From: Pseudoips prasinana
Lineage: Eukaryota; Arthropoda; Insecta; Lepidoptera; Nolidae
Assembly: GCA_951640165.1 (NCBI GenBank)
Contig: OX621247.1
Span: 30,602,001 to 30,666,000 of the forward strand
Direction: 5' to 3'
Length of the DNA: 64,000 nt
Below, piece by piece: positions 1-10,446 of the stretch. Under the pieces are notes generated by a model. The model did not search any database and had not been told where the DNA came from. It was given only the letters and a program-made list of their open reading frames with translations. Each line of letters begins with the position of its first letter. Positions within the stretch are counted from its first letter, which is position 1. The position numbers and the translations under genes were made by a program.

Positions 1-915
1 TTAAACAGTGTCAACCGCTCTTCGAACACACATAACAGCCCTTGTCTGTTACCATGAAACTCGATTAATAATAAACAGCTACTTGTTCATTCCTTGAATA
101 TTATGAATGATGGGTAAATTGGGTGTTTCTGGATCTCCTCTGATCCAGAAACCCCAATTTACACCTACTAACTAATACTACCCAATTAATCTAGAGATCA
201 TAAGGAACAAATTGACATAGGTTTCATTAATAAACGCGAGAATTTTTGGTGGGCTCGTCCGCCATAGAAAAAGAAACGGTCTCCTTTCGAAAATTTTCTT
301 CTAGAATGTAGTTTTTGTGTATACAGGTTGATTTCTTTTATGTTCTTCTTTTATCGGCAATCAGTCAGTAGACTATGAGTCGATGGCGTGCCATAATGTG
401 TATCATGTCGAGTGTGCTCTCCAGTGAGAGCAACTACTCATCATTGGGGCCTAGAGCTAATGTCTATCTTGTAGCTCTAGGATGTTGTGGCGCTTCAGTC
501 GTCTCACATGCTTCTGGGTTGTTAACTGGTGTGCTAATTGATTGGGATGATTAATTAGCCGCTCCTTATATCACTCTGATGTATCTCGGATTTCCTCCTT
601 CACTCTTTTCACTGACAGGTATTGATGTACTTAATACAGGTTGATTTAAAAATATTTACTGAAATAACGTTACATAACTATATATTGTTTTTATCTTGAT
701 TATCATGGATTTCCGCAAAGTAAAACCTGATTCCGTTACTATCTCATATATTAACGAAGGAAATCACATTAATCCCGTATTGGGAATATGCTCGAATAAA
801 TAAAGCGAAACAAAAACGTTAAAAATCCCTTTCGGTAGTTACATGTCTCTCGCTCAAATAAACAGACAATGCTGTGACCTTTCTATTGTTAATAACTTCA
901 GTACCATGACTATCA
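1..915. other. AT-rich flank, no gene recognised
   Basis: I see no convincing coding exon here. The stretch is AT-rich with short inverted repeats (117-159 and around 447-481) and stop codons in all frames at short spacing. It may be upstream sequence of the gene whose first visible coding exon is at 2741. Confidence 0.5.
117..159. repeat. Short hairpin
   Basis: Two arms of about 18-19 bases (117-135 and 142-159) are complementary, with one extra base in the left arm and a 6-base loop. It is probably the core of a small fold-back element. No other copy was noticed. Confidence 0.6.
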
Positions 916-920
916 TAATA

Positions 921-985
921 CGATCGCCAACCCGTCTGCCAAGCGTGGCGATTCTGGCGTATTCCAATCCAAATGATGGATGTAA
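921..985 (+). repeat. Fragment of RTE-derived short element
   Basis: It contains the block cgatcgccaacccgtctgcc, followed by the -aagcgtggcgatt- block, that recurs in at least eight places in the window and in the N-terminal region of the RTE LINE near 59740. Only this middle part survives. Confidence 0.7.
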
Positions 986-1055
986 CTCCCCTAACCTATT
1001 TATGTTATACTTATAACGTGTAAATCATAATCACAGTCAGTTCTAGGTTTAATTA

Positions 1056-1148
1056 CTGAGTGTCTCCGTGCTTCAGAGGGCACGTTAAGCTGTCAGTCCC
1101 GATTGTAGTCGTTAAGTCATGTCGGAGGCCTACTGGGCGGCTTTAACC
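1056..1148 (+). repeat. 5S-derived SINE, body/tail fragment
   Basis: This matches the body of the complete 5S-rRNA-derived SINE at 3884-4138 in the opposite orientation (cacgttaagctgtc, then the ggcctactgggcggctt end). The 5S-like head is missing, so this is a truncated copy. Confidence 0.65.
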
Positions 1149-1149
1149 G

Positions 1150-1456
1150 TATACAGATATTTGTGTGCACGAACATGTCTGTTTGTCCAAGGTCTGGGTG
1201 TAATAAAGAAAAGTTGTATATCAGTTATCTACAGACGCCAGTCTGTACTATGGAAACCACACGCACATCAAGCTGCCTCAATCTGTCAAATTTGCCCAAT
1301 CGAAAGTGAACCTTATGTTTATGATTTAAAGTTGAAAATCTATAAAAGAAATTTGACAGATTGGGGTAGCTGGATGTGCTGGCGTCTGTACAAGCTCTGC
1401 TTAATTTGGTATCAGATGGCCGTGTATAAATAATGTCCCAGGATATTATTAAATAA
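1150..1456 (+). mobile_element. tRNA-derived SINE (family 1), interrupted
   Basis: The body of SINE family 1 is seen on both sides of a fold-back MITE: the acatgtctgtttgtcc part near 1172 and the tail aatgtcccaggatatta near 1433. The tRNA-like head is missing. The MITE occupies the position where other copies read ccatagtacaagc. Confidence 0.7.
1231..1391. mobile_element. Fold-back MITE, CAGACGCCAGCACATC type
   Basis: The ends are inverted copies beginning cagacgccag and ending ctggcgtctg, and the interior is complementary (caatctgtcaaattt against aaatttgacagattg). This copy has a small foldback rearrangement near its left end, where a short piece of the host SINE (tactatggaaacc) appears inverted inside the terminus. 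Other copies lie at 18668, 25054 and 44524. Confidence 0.75.
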
Positions 1457-1724
1457 AAATATTTTAATTAACTGCCAGTCTTGGAAGGCCTCAGTAATGT
1501 AGGTTCAGTTACATAATCGTTAAAAACCTTTTTTCAAAATGCGAATCTGATAGTTTGGTTGCTAAGAATTTATTTTTACTGCCAGTGTTTTTAAAAAGTA
1601 GCAATAAATCACAAATTGTCACCTGTCAGCTGTCACCTGTCATTGAAAAGGACGCACGTACCTACCAATAGTTTTCCCATCATTACGATATGTTTGTTTG
1701 TAACACCATTACCGCCCTAAATAG

Positions 1725-1800
1725 GTCGATGACGTCACGCGGCAAAATGGCGCCTATTATGGGCGGGCTGACACAGTGTTGCTATATTTAAAATTCCGTG
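1725..1800 (+). promoter_or_regulatory. Candidate promoter-like block upstream of gene 1
   Basis: In about 75 bases there are a perfect CRE-like TGACGTCA (1730-1737), an aaaatggcg block resembling YY1/Pho sites, a GGGCGGG box (1761-1767) and a TATA-like tatatttaaa (1783 onward). The first coding exon at 2741 is preceded by a good splice acceptor, so a non-coding first exon near here would fit. Assignment is inference. Confidence 0.3.
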
Positions 1801-2387
1801 CTCCGTTTCGCTTGATCGCCCTGTATTATGGTGTGTATCTTACAAAGAGATAAATGTTTTGTATACCTACGCAATCGTGATGTCATCATTGTTTTAATAG
1901 GATTTCTTATTTACTATTTAATGTAATACACATAAGGATTACATTCAAGTAAAGCATTTAATGAAATCAAAAATTGCTGAAGAAACATCAACAAAAAAAA
2001 ACAACGTCTCACAGTCTTGTTTCTGCCTCATTCGTACACGGACTTTTCTGATATTTTTAAATATTTTCTTGTTTTCGTACAACGTTCTCCTGACAAATAC
2101 GAATATTTAAAAGAAAGATTTATCCAATTTGGTGCAGTCTTTTCGAAGTTATGAGCGTACAAACTTTTTCGATGATTCACTTTTATTTATATAGATAGAT
2201 GTAATATAATTTTATGCGTTAAGAAGAAGAAAGTACCTAATATATTATGTAGTTTTATACTCATCAAACTACATATTCCTACACATTTAATTTGCAAACG
2301 TTTAGTATACATATAATGCCCACAGTGTAAGATAAAATTTGGGTACAATTAAAATAATGGTAAATAACACGACTGGAGGTAAATTTA

Positions 2388-2508
2388 TAATAATATCCTG
2401 GGAAATTATGCACACACAGCCATCTGATCTCAAACAAAGCAGACCTTGTACTATGGAAACCAGATAACTGATAAATTACTCTCAGACCCAAGACAAACAG
2501 ACATGTTC
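2388..2508 (-). mobile_element. SINE family 1, partial
   Basis: The tail (ataatatcctggga), the ggccatctgatccca-like block and the gacaaacagacatgtt block are present in minus orientation. The tRNA head is replaced at 2507 by the next repeat. Confidence 0.7.
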
Positions 2509-2690
2509 CCCCAAAGTCTCCCCAAAGTCTGGGGGGTATGCCATAATCGTCACGCTTGGCAGATGGGTTGGCGATCGCATTTTGATGGTCATAGTTAATA
2601 GAAAACGCTGCTACCCGTTCTCTGGTGGGAATTTCTACGCCTCCCACGGGATGATTATATTCTTTGCCGTCACCACACAGCCCTACAGTC
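2507..2690 (-). mobile_element. RTE-derived short element
   Basis: In minus orientation it carries the conserved head (tgtggtgacggcaaag, gcgtagaaat, gcgatcgccaaccc) shared with the 5' end of the RTE LINE at 59.6 kb. It ends about 45 bases before the splice acceptor of gene 1's first coding exon. Confidence 0.75.
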
Positions 2691-2740
2691 TATACTCCTA
2701 CATTATTAACGTTCTATGTCTATATTGTTTCAGATAAACA

Positions 2741-2818
2741 ATGGCTTTCGAATTTAACCACTGCTGCTTCTGCATCGAACTCAGGGCAGGATGTCTCGTT
2801 ATCGGCTACGTCAACCTG
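2741..2818 (+). CDS. Gene 1 exon 1: small four-TM membrane protein
   Basis: This is the first coding exon (residues 1-26) of a 164-residue protein assembled from four exons (2741-2818, 14671-14859, 17435-17570, 21971-22062). The start ATG follows an acceptor (tattgtttcag, 2723-2733), and the exon ends in phase 0 at gtaagt. The N-terminus has a CCFCIELR block followed by the start of membrane segment 1. Further hydrophobic stretches lie at about residues 18-48, 57-88, 98-118 and 134-149, so about four membrane passes are expected. The protein resembles insect DUF4728-type proteins with a CxxC...LRxGxLIIGYLN start; its function is unknown. Genes 2 and 3 in this window are paralogues with the same intron phases. 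The exon-1 codons match gene 2 exon 1 in length (26) and pattern, which supports the call. Confidence 0.85.
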
Positions 2819-2884
2819 GTAAGTCTCACGTGTTCTAGAAACCCAAAGAGATTAGTTTAATATTAGTACCTTCACCATTCTCAC

Positions 2885-3230
2885 CGGAGCACGGAGGTTT
2901 TCTAACTCCTTCTTTTTTCTCTCTGATTAAATTCGTTGCGGGATCCAAGACAGTTAAGCGATTCCCCGGGACTTGTCTGAGCTTCACCGCTCAGTGCCAT
3001 TTCATGGTGTGCCACTGTTGATCCTGGCTTACAGGAGTTGCAGTGGTGGGTAAGAGGGAGGGACCAGTCCCGATAAAAAAAGTCTCACCCGCGTTCCCGG
3101 CGTTCCTCCCATCGTGCGCCAAGAGAACTCCACGGCAGATTAGGTTTTGTCGGTGCGAGTCCGACATACCCACCCACAGACACTTTATGCGGGAGGCATG
3201 TGTAGGCATTTCCCTGGCATATAAAAAAAA
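2885..3230. repeat. Interspersed repeat B
   Basis: Related sequence occurs at 49110-49420 (right part: gtgcgagtccgacatacccacc, then the cactttacg end) and 58565-58760 (left part: gttgcgggatccaagacag, gttgatcctggcttacagga). Only this copy carries both halves. I do not recognise the superfamily. It lies at the start of gene 1 intron 1. Confidence 0.6.
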
Positions 3231-3518
3231 ACATTCCTTCAGCAGTCTGTCTATGCTCAACGCTTATTGCTAATATAAGCGAACCAATTTCCACATATTT
3301 TGGGGGTGTAATGTCTGGCGGAACGATCGTGATATTATGTTAATAAGCTTGCGATCAATATATAGGGTTTTCCAGTAAGATATTATTTTTCACTATTAAC
3401 GGCATTACTTCTCATTTCTTACTTTATAAAGAAATAAACATCCGATCATTAATATTGAAAAAATATCATTTATCTTTGAATATCAAAATAACACCTCTTA
3501 TTTGAAAACCCGGTATAC

Positions 3519-3640
3519 CTAATAACAATATCCTGGGACCTAATTCGGCCATCTGATCCCAAATTAAGCAGAGCTTGGAAACGAAATAAGTGATATAATC
3601 TATATACTACTTTTTTGTAAATACATACTTAGGTATATAG
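3519..3640 (-). mobile_element. SINE family 1, truncated
   Basis: The tail end of family 1 (atatcctgggac, ggccatctgatcccaaatta) is in minus orientation, followed by the tactacttttttgtaaatac block. The tRNA head is absent. Confidence 0.65.
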
Positions 3641-3771
3641 ATGAGAAGAATTGTGTCTAGTTGATAAGAGAGTTGTTACTTCATTGGACACTAATTTGGT
3701 CTGAAAATGAAGTCTTATTATTATTATTATTATAGATAATTTTAAATATAATATACTAAATTACACCTAGG

Positions 3772-4224
3772 GCAGACATTTGTATGAATGAACATGTCTG
3801 TCTGTCCTGAGTCTGGGTGTAATTATCTATATAAGTATTTATTCACAAAAGAAAAGTAGTATATGTAGTATATCAGTTGCTTGCTTGCTTATCGTATGGG
3901 TAGTGGTAACCCTAGTGTCAGAGTTCTTCAAGCCGCCCAGTAGGCCTCTGACATGGCTTAACGACTGTTGTCTAATGACTACAACCGGGACCGACAGCTT
4001 AACGTGCCCTCCGAAGCACGGAGACGCTTAGAAATTAAACCACTTTGGCGGTCACCCATCTATGGACTGACCGCGACCCTAGTTGCTTAACCTCGCCGAT
4101 CGCTTACGGACCGGTGAGAGCATCTAGCTATGAGCGCCTTGTATATCAGTTATTTGGTTTCCATGCACAAGTTCTGCTTAGTTTGGGATCAGATGGCCGT
4201 TTGTAAATAATGTGCCAAGATATT
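3772..4224 (+). mobile_element. SINE family 1, split by a 5S-derived SINE
   Basis: Family 1 sequence runs to gtatatcagtt near 3883, is interrupted by a 255-bp 5S-derived SINE, and resumes with a repeated gtatatcagtt near 4141 to its end at about 4224. The repeated 11-mer is the target-site duplication of the inserted SINE. Confidence 0.75.
3884..4138 (-). mobile_element. 5S-rRNA-derived SINE (SINE3-type)
   Basis: Read on the minus strand, the head contains gaggttaagcaac and tagatgggtgaccgcc, which correspond to the internal promoter region (box A to box C) of insect 5S rRNA. A unique body follows (gcacgttaagctgtcggtcc), and the element ends in a short gcaagcaagc tail. An 11-bp direct repeat, gtatatcagtt, flanks it, as expected for LINE-mediated retroposition. 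Fragments of the family lie at 1056, 14103 and 22640. Confidence 0.75.
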
Positions 4225-4227
4225 ATT

Positions 4228-4660
4228 TTATTAGTGCTGTGTGCGAGAATATCGCCACCCCATCTCATTCCGTAGGGTGCGTAGAGGTCGTCCCAAGGGA
4301 ATATCTATCAGAGAACGGGCAGCAACGTCTCTCTGTATACTATGACCATTAGGGTCAGCGCAGACAGAGAGGAGCGCGGCCGAGAGGATTTTATTAAGGC
4401 ACTAGAAAGTCAACTTTAGAGCTATAGGAATAAAGTTCATATATGCTTGAACCTCACAAAATGCTCGCGCATTATAATGTTCAAGCATACATGCACTTTA
4501 TTTATATAATTTTAAAGTTGATTTTCTAGTGCCTTAATAAAATCCTCTCCGCTGCGCTCCTCTCGGTCTGCGCTGACCATTATACAGCGATCGCCAACCC
4601 GTCTGCCAAGCGTGGCGATTATGGCACACCCCTCCAAATGTTGGACTCAACTTTATTGTG
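4228..4660 (+). mobile_element. RTE-derived short element, interrupted
   Basis: The head (tgtgtgcgagaatatcgccaccc, agggaatatctatcagagaa) and the gcgatcgccaacccgtctgcc block are present, separated by a fold-back MITE inserted at the actatgaccatta position. Confidence 0.7.
4352..4580. mobile_element. Fold-back MITE nested in RTE-derived element
   Basis: The termini gtcagcgcagac and gtctgcgctgac are inverted copies, and the arms (ggattttattaaggcactag on the left) remain complementary for about 80-100 bp around a short centre. A short atta/catta repeat borders both ends and could be the target duplication. Confidence 0.7.
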
Positions 4661-4661
4661 G

Positions 4662-4863
4662 AAATATAATTTTTTTTAGTATCTAACAAGATTATATTTG
4701 ATTAGTGTATAAATTGTAGTTTACTTATAAGCTAATTTACGCAAGCTGTGGTCTCCTATAAGTGAAGAAGAACACTGCTTACTATCTTTTTGCATGCACT
4801 ATTTCATCGAATGTATTGTGTTTATTCTTTGTTGGAGATCCTTTTATAAATAAATAAATAAAT
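4662..4863 (+). mobile_element. LINE 3' end, Jockey/CR1-like, truncated
   Basis: It shares the 3'-UTR blocks (gcaagctgtggtctcctata, tctttgttgg..gatcct) and the AAATAAATAAAT tail with the longer LINE fragment at 20950-21770. No coding sequence is left. Confidence 0.6.
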
Positions 4864-5040
4864 CTTTTGGACATGCTTTTGTCCAGCTGTGGACGTCATT
4901 CGTCTGATATGATGATTAGTTTAATCGGTTCTTAACTGCTTTTATTGAGATACACGTTCTAAATTAACTAATGCTTTCGATACCTATTAACCTTTTCTAA
5001 TGTGGGGTATCTATTAATAGAGCCCTATTACTGAGAGACG

Positions 5041-5661
5041 AGCCTGTTGGCGTGGTTGGTAGATATGTTGCCTTTCACGCCGGAGGTCGTGGGTTCGATT
5101 CCCACCCGGGACAAATATTTGTGTGCATGAACATGTCTGTTTGTCCTGAGTCTGGGTGTAAATAAATTATCTATATACTTACTTGTCTTGCCAAAAATAC
5201 GAACAAATTATGCTAAGAAGAGTATTACCTATGAGGGAGCACAACTATTCAACCAATTACCCTCCTATTTAAAAAATGTTAACTCATTCGGCAGTTTTCG
5301 GGCTCAACTGTTTGAATATATAATGGAACATTACCCTGTTAAATCTTCAGCGTAATCTCAACATTTGAGATGAAAACTGTGGAATGTCTATCACACATAC
5401 CTTCCTAAAAAGGATACCTATATTATGTATACTTCGGTGACGGATACCTTTATTAAATTTGCCAAATGTATAGTTATATTCTCATGTAAGTGGCTCTGTC
5501 TTTTATGAGTATAAATGATTTAAACCTTATATAAGTATGTATTTCCAAAAAAAAAGAAAAATAGTATAATTATGTAGGATATCAGTTATCTGGTTTCCAA
5601 AGTACAAGCTCTGCTTAGTTTGGGATCAGATGACCGTGTGTGAATAATGTCCCAGGATATT
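5041..5661 (+). mobile_element. SINE family 1 with tRNA head, split by LINE fragment
   Basis: This is the best head of the family. A tRNA-like region (ggcgtggttggtagatatg as box A, gggttcgattcccacccg as box B) is followed by the family body; the tail, gtcccaggatattta, ends at 5661. About 330 bp of LINE sequence (5183-5516) interrupts the body after ttatctatata. Confidence 0.75.
5183..5516 (+). pseudogene. LINE ORF2 C-terminus fragment
   Basis: The reading frame at about 5189-5355 encodes roughly 55 residues with KKSITYEGAQLFNQLP and NVNSFGSFRAQLFEYI, the C-terminal signature of Jockey/CR1-like reverse transcriptase ORFs, ending at a stop. The rest is 3'-UTR. The fragment sits inside a SINE, so it inserted after the SINE did. 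Confidence 0.6.
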
Positions 5662-6188
5662 TATTTATTTTATTTATTGCGTGCATTCTATAGAGAGATA
5701 TACTACATATACTACTTTTCTTATATATAATATAATATAATAATATAATAATGTTTATTGACAAAAAAGTTTGTACATTATTTGACATATTATGTGCTAA
5801 GTTTACAAATATTATGTACACAAAAGTATTAGCATTTGGGGCCAAACTAGGCATAGCCTGTATTTCAGCCCTCAACGCCGATCCACCTGAGTAACGTGTT
5901 GTTATAAAAATTCTAGTTTTTGAGTGCCCTTCAATGTACATGTCTAATATAACACAAGTAAGAAGGAAAACAGCATTAAAAATAAAATGAGTTAAGTGAA
6001 AACTTACAAGCTAACTAAAACAAAATGAAAACTTACAGCTAATAATTAATAGTATGTGAGTCAGTCCTCTCTTTGTGTGAGATGGGGGTGTGCATGAGTG
6101 AGTGTGAGAGGGTGTGTGAGATTACGGTGTATGGGGACTTGTGTTTTAGTTTAAGCAATATAAGAATATTAGATGAATGAGAATATTA

Positions 6189-9121
6189 TTAAGTAGGGAC
6201 CTGTAGCAGTTTTTCTGTCTCTCCGTACGTGAGCTTTTGGAGGTATTCACTTACTTTAATTTTGCAGGATTTTTGTGTCAATGGGTAGGTGTTGAGAGTT
6301 TTATTTAACTTGTTGTAGATGTAGGGGCCCATAAACGGAGAAAATCGGTTACTGAATTTAGTTTTGAGGGAGACCATTTGTGGGCAAACAAAGTGTTTTT
6401 TGCGTCTATTTAATATGAGTGGGTCGTACTACAGTTTCCTGTGTTGCATCAACACTACATTTAGGAGATAGAGCTGTCTTACTGTTAGGACTCCACAGAA
6501 TTCGTAAAGCAGCGAGGTAGAGAACAGACGTGGTTTGAAGGTGCAAACCTTCAATATGGCTCGCTGAGCAACTTCAACAGATTTTATGGTGGAATTAGGA
6601 GAGCCTCCCCATGCTGTTATGCAGTAACTTATGAGGGACTGGCAGAGTGCAAAATATATCCGTTTCAGTACAGAGGGTTCTGAGACGTGTCGGAGAGTCT
6701 TAAAGATGTAAATCATTTTCCTGATTCTACCACAGAGTGACTTAACGTGTTCTCTAAGTTAAGATTGTAATCAATTGTAATGCCAAGGTATTTTATTGTT
6801 TTAACGTGTTCTAGTTTAGTACACGAACAGTCATCTTTAGAGGCACACTCGTGTGGTATGATGTTAAGACGGTCGTGATTAGGACCTGTATTTGACCGTA
6901 TACTGAAACAGACATACCTGGTTTTATCTACATTTAAAGTTAAAGCATTGTCCTCGAGCCACTTCCTCACAGAATCAAATCCACTTTGAGCAGCATCAAA
7001 GGCCTCTTCCCAGGTATTGGAAAAAAATACAAGAGCAGTATCATCTGCGAACGAGATTATTTTGCCATGGGGAAACTTGAGACTCGTGAGGTCATTTATA
7101 TATACGAGAAATAAGGTTGGACCCAGGATACTGCCCTGTGGAACCCCGTGCGTAACTGGAAGGTCTCCACTAATATATTTACCAATCCGAACGCTCTGGA
7201 GCCGCCCAGACAAATAGCTCTTGAAAAGTTCTAATTGTGTGCCTCTGATTCCAAGTGCCTCCAGCTTGTTGAGTAAGATCGGGACAGAAATCGTATCAAA
7301 AGCCTTCGCAAGGTCAAGAAAGACTGTGAGGCATTTCTGTTTTTTGTCGAGGTTGTTGGTAACAGTGTCAATAAGCGCATTTACAGCCTGATCTGTTGAT
7401 TTGCCTTCCCGAAAACCGTATTGGTTTGGAGAAAGTAGGTGTTTAGTTTCTAGATACCTAACAAGTCTAGTGTTAATAAGTCTCTCTAGAAGCTTAGACA
7501 GTGCTGGGAGAATAGAAATTGGCCTGTAGTTCATGATACGATCTCTGTCCCCGCTCTTGTGAATAGGGATAACTACAGATTTTTTTAAGCTATCGGGGAA
7601 AACACCCTTTTCAAGGCAAGAGTTAAATATGGAGGTAAGCGGAGGAACCAAAAACTTATTATATGTTTTAATGAAAGCGCTGCTAATCTTGTCATGGCCT
7701 GTAGCAGAGTCAGTTTTTAAGTTGACGATGAGACGATCGACTTCTTCCTCACTTGTACTTTCTAAAACGAATGAATTTAGCTGTGTATGAGTGTGAGAGC
7801 TGCAACTCGAAGTAGTGTTCAACTTACCCGATTTCTTTTGCCCGATCTTATCAGCCAGTGACTTGCCTACATTTACGAAGTAGCTGTTTATTTCATTTAG
7901 TGACGATTGAGGAGAATTTGAGAGAGACAGAAGTTCACTTGGGTGGTTGGTATTTTTGGATGTGTTTGTGATATCTTTTATTACTTTCCACAATCTTTTG
8001 TTATCTTTATGTGCCGCCTGTAACAAATTTTTCTCGTAGCCTCTTTTGACTTTTTTTAACAGGTTATTGCAATAGTTTCTATAGCGCAAGTAGGTTGTTT
8101 TCAGGGTTAGATTGTCTGGAGAGAGTCTTGATTTCCGGTGTAATCGATCTCTATTGTTCATGCAGCGCAAAAGGCCTTGTGTAATCCACGGCTTTATTAT
8201 TTTTTTGCGTCTTGACAGAGTTATTTCTTTGGTATTTTTTACTATGGCTTCTTGAATACTATCAGTGAGGTAATTTAGGGAATCGTTCGGATTTGGGAAG
8301 TCATAAATAGGGGTTAGGTCAATTTTAGAGATATCGTGTTCCAAGCTTTCAGTGTCGACTTTTTTTATAGATGTAAACGAGAATTTAGTAGTCTTCTTGA
8401 AGTTTAAGTTTAGCAGGACAGGATAATGGTCAGTCAAAGATGAGTTTGGAACGATGGTCACTGCAGAACTTTTGGTTTTTAGGAGCGCATGGTCTATGCA
8501 TGTATCACTTTCACTACGTGTTATTAGAGTATGGGCTGGAAGAAGGCCATGGGAAGCAGCAAGGGTTAGATACCGTTCACCATTTACTTCTAATTTATTA
8601 TGGTTGATTGCAATATTGATATCTCCCATGACAATAACATTCTCAAAGTTGGCATAATTTATGAGAACTTCGTTTAGAGATTGTAAGAATGGGTCCGTAT
8701 TATGGAAAGAGGGTGAGCGATACATAGCAATGATTGCCGTACGATTGTCTAAAGTGGCAACTAAGCAGTTACTTTCTTCGAATTTTGGTTCAATAAATGT
8801 CAGCCGAAGGTTTTCTTTATAGTAAATAACCACACCGTCGTTTTGTTTATGATTACATTTTGTTGCCTCAAAAAGATAGCCACTCAATTTGGGAATTATT
8901 GTTGTGCATGAAAGCCAGCATTCAGTAAGAATAATAATGTCACATTCCAGTTTTAATCTACTAAGTAATATTTCAAGTCCTGGCATATTGCAATTTATGC
9001 TGCGTATGTTTTGCGTTAGTACTAGAAGGTGATCCGATGAAGGAGTTATAATTTTATGACATTCTTCAATATCAAGGGAAAGCGATTGTGAAACAGTCAT
9101 CCTATCTATATCCTCCGACAA
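6189..9121 (-). pseudogene. LINE ORF2: endonuclease and reverse transcriptase, two lesions
   Basis: The 802-codon frame starts with an AP-endonuclease domain (LTQNIRSI near the start, TECWLS, VMGDINIAI, SLTDHYPVLL) and continues into a reverse transcriptase (NYRPISILPALSKLLERLI, QYGFREGKSTDQAV, VFLDLAKAFDTI, GVPQGSILGPTLFLVYINDL, and SFADDTAL at the catalytic centre). Near 6760 a single frameshift separates this from the thumb region (KMIYIFKTLRHV to VLMQHRKL). A stop at about 6426-6428 then separates a last 62-residue segment rich in FSNRFSPF and LTYGETEKLL. Otherwise the frame is open, so the copy is fairly young but probably not autonomous as it stands. ORF2 makes the DNA nick and copies the element's RNA at the target. 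Confidence 0.85.
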
Positions 9122-9569
9122 TTCGTTAAGATTATCGAATGTGAATAGTTATTGTTATTTGTTTAAAATATGTTTTCATTACCATAAGAGGTAATAGCTT
9201 TTGTAAATGATAGTAAGTATGTCTTATTATAATATAAACTGTGTGTGCGTCAAGAAGTCCGCCTGCTGCGCGAAATGAAAACATGTTAAAGCTTGCAAAC
9301 ATTTCCAGACACCTACAAGAGGGAAAGGTCTTAATATAATTGTTTGTGTGGCATGTTGCTATTTTTATTTTAAAGGCACCGGTTTGATAATTTACTTCTG
9401 TAGTTTTTGTTGAAAGATATGTTTCCGAGGTCCTGTATATAGAGAGTTGTCCGCAATATATATATAAAGGAGAGAGATTGATGTATAGTGTATATGTGTA
9501 AAACACAATCAGAATAGAGAAATGAACATGTAAACGAAACAGAATAATTTTTATACAAATATCATTTAG

Positions 9570-9905
9570 TCATTCTGAGATTCTTAATTTATCTAAGTCT
9601 ACCTCATGAGTTATTCGAATCTGGGGAGATTCTTCGTTTTTTTTAAGGTACACTATACCATTTGAGGTCCAACAGAAAACAAATCCATAGCTCTTCATAA
9701 ACATTCTTGCTTGGTAATACAGCTTTTGTGTCTTTTGTGTTAAAGTTTCCGAGATATATATTGGTTTTAGTGGGTAGTCAGGGTTTATGTGAGTTGTGTT
9801 CAACTTATCTCCCTTAGATCTCGATTTATTAAAAGATTTTACCCCTCGCAGGACACTATCTTTCGTTAGGACGGAGGCAAACTCAACAATAACTGGATTT
9901 GAGCC
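9570..9905 (-). pseudogene. LINE ORF1 C-terminal fragment
   Basis: About 110 residues remain, ending at a stop near 9570. They include DYPLKPIYISETLTQKTQKL and VFCWTSNGIVYLKK, typical of the C-terminal domain of Jockey/CR1-type ORF1 proteins (related to the FP25K-like C-terminal domain). It is followed by ORF2 after a spacer of about 450 bases. The N-terminal part is cut off at 9908. Confidence 0.7.
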
Positions 9906-9907
9906 AG

Positions 9908-10345
9908 AAAAATGACTTAATCAATCGTTAAATCGGCTTCCATGACCACATGTGACGTCATAAATGGCCCGGAATCGATTGTAAACGTTGAAGCCGATTT
10001 AACGATTGAATAGTCATTTTTAACCTTTATTTACCGTACACCGTCACCGTAGCTTAGTTGGTAGTGCTCCTGCCTACGAAGCTGGTGGTCCTGGGTTCGA
10101 ATCCCGGTAAGTGCAAATATTTGTGTGATGAGCACGAGTATTTGTTTCTAAGTCATGGATGTTTTCTATGTATTTAAGTATTTATCTATCTATATAAGTA
10201 TGTATACTTATCGTCACCTGGTACCCATAGTACAAGCTTTGCTTAGTTTGGGGCTAGGATGGTCTGTGTGACATTGTCATTAGATATTATATTATTATTT
10301 ATTTGAACGCCATTCACGAAAACGATGTTCGGCGACTTAGCCGGT
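9908..10345. mobile_element. Fold-back MITE, TGACTTAATCAATCG type, with SINE insertion
   Basis: An inner palindrome (tgacttaatcaatcgttaaa against its complement) surrounds a loop that contains cacatgtgacgtcataaatg. The right outer arm (ttgaacgccatt, cgatgttcggcgacttagcc) resumes at about 10292 after a family 2 SINE. The left outer arm is missing where the LINE abuts. Better copies are at 18075 and 43225. Confidence 0.75.
10037..10286 (+). mobile_element. tRNA-derived SINE, family 2
   Basis: The head is strongly tRNA-like: gtagcttagttggtagtgct (box A) and ctgggttcgaatcccgg (box B). The body follows (catggatgttttctatgta, tacccatagtacaagctttg), ending at attgtcattagatatta. Copies in minus orientation lie at 13789, 18989, 37748 and 47678. 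Confidence 0.8.
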
Positions 10346-10446
10346 AGAACCCGTGGTTGGGAATCGAGCCCACGACATTTGCCAACCTCGCCAACAAGCC
10401 CGTCGCCGTCGCGGCGTCGCGTGACAATGTTATGTCTCATAGTATA

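Larger units (their letters stand above)
5700..9908 (-). mobile_element. Jockey/CR1-like LINE, nearly full ORF2
   Basis: The element runs right to left: the C-terminal part of ORF1 (9905-9570), a spacer, ORF2 (9121-6189), a 3'-UTR and an AT-rich simple-repeat end near 5725. It is 5'-truncated within ORF1, exactly where a fold-back MITE begins at 9908. It lies in gene 1 intron 1, antisense to the gene. Confidence 0.85.

Noticed and set aside
10037..10105. tRNA gene at the head of SINE family 2
   Set aside because: Box A and box B are good, but the same head recurs with the same body in five places, so it is a SINE head and not a tRNA gene.
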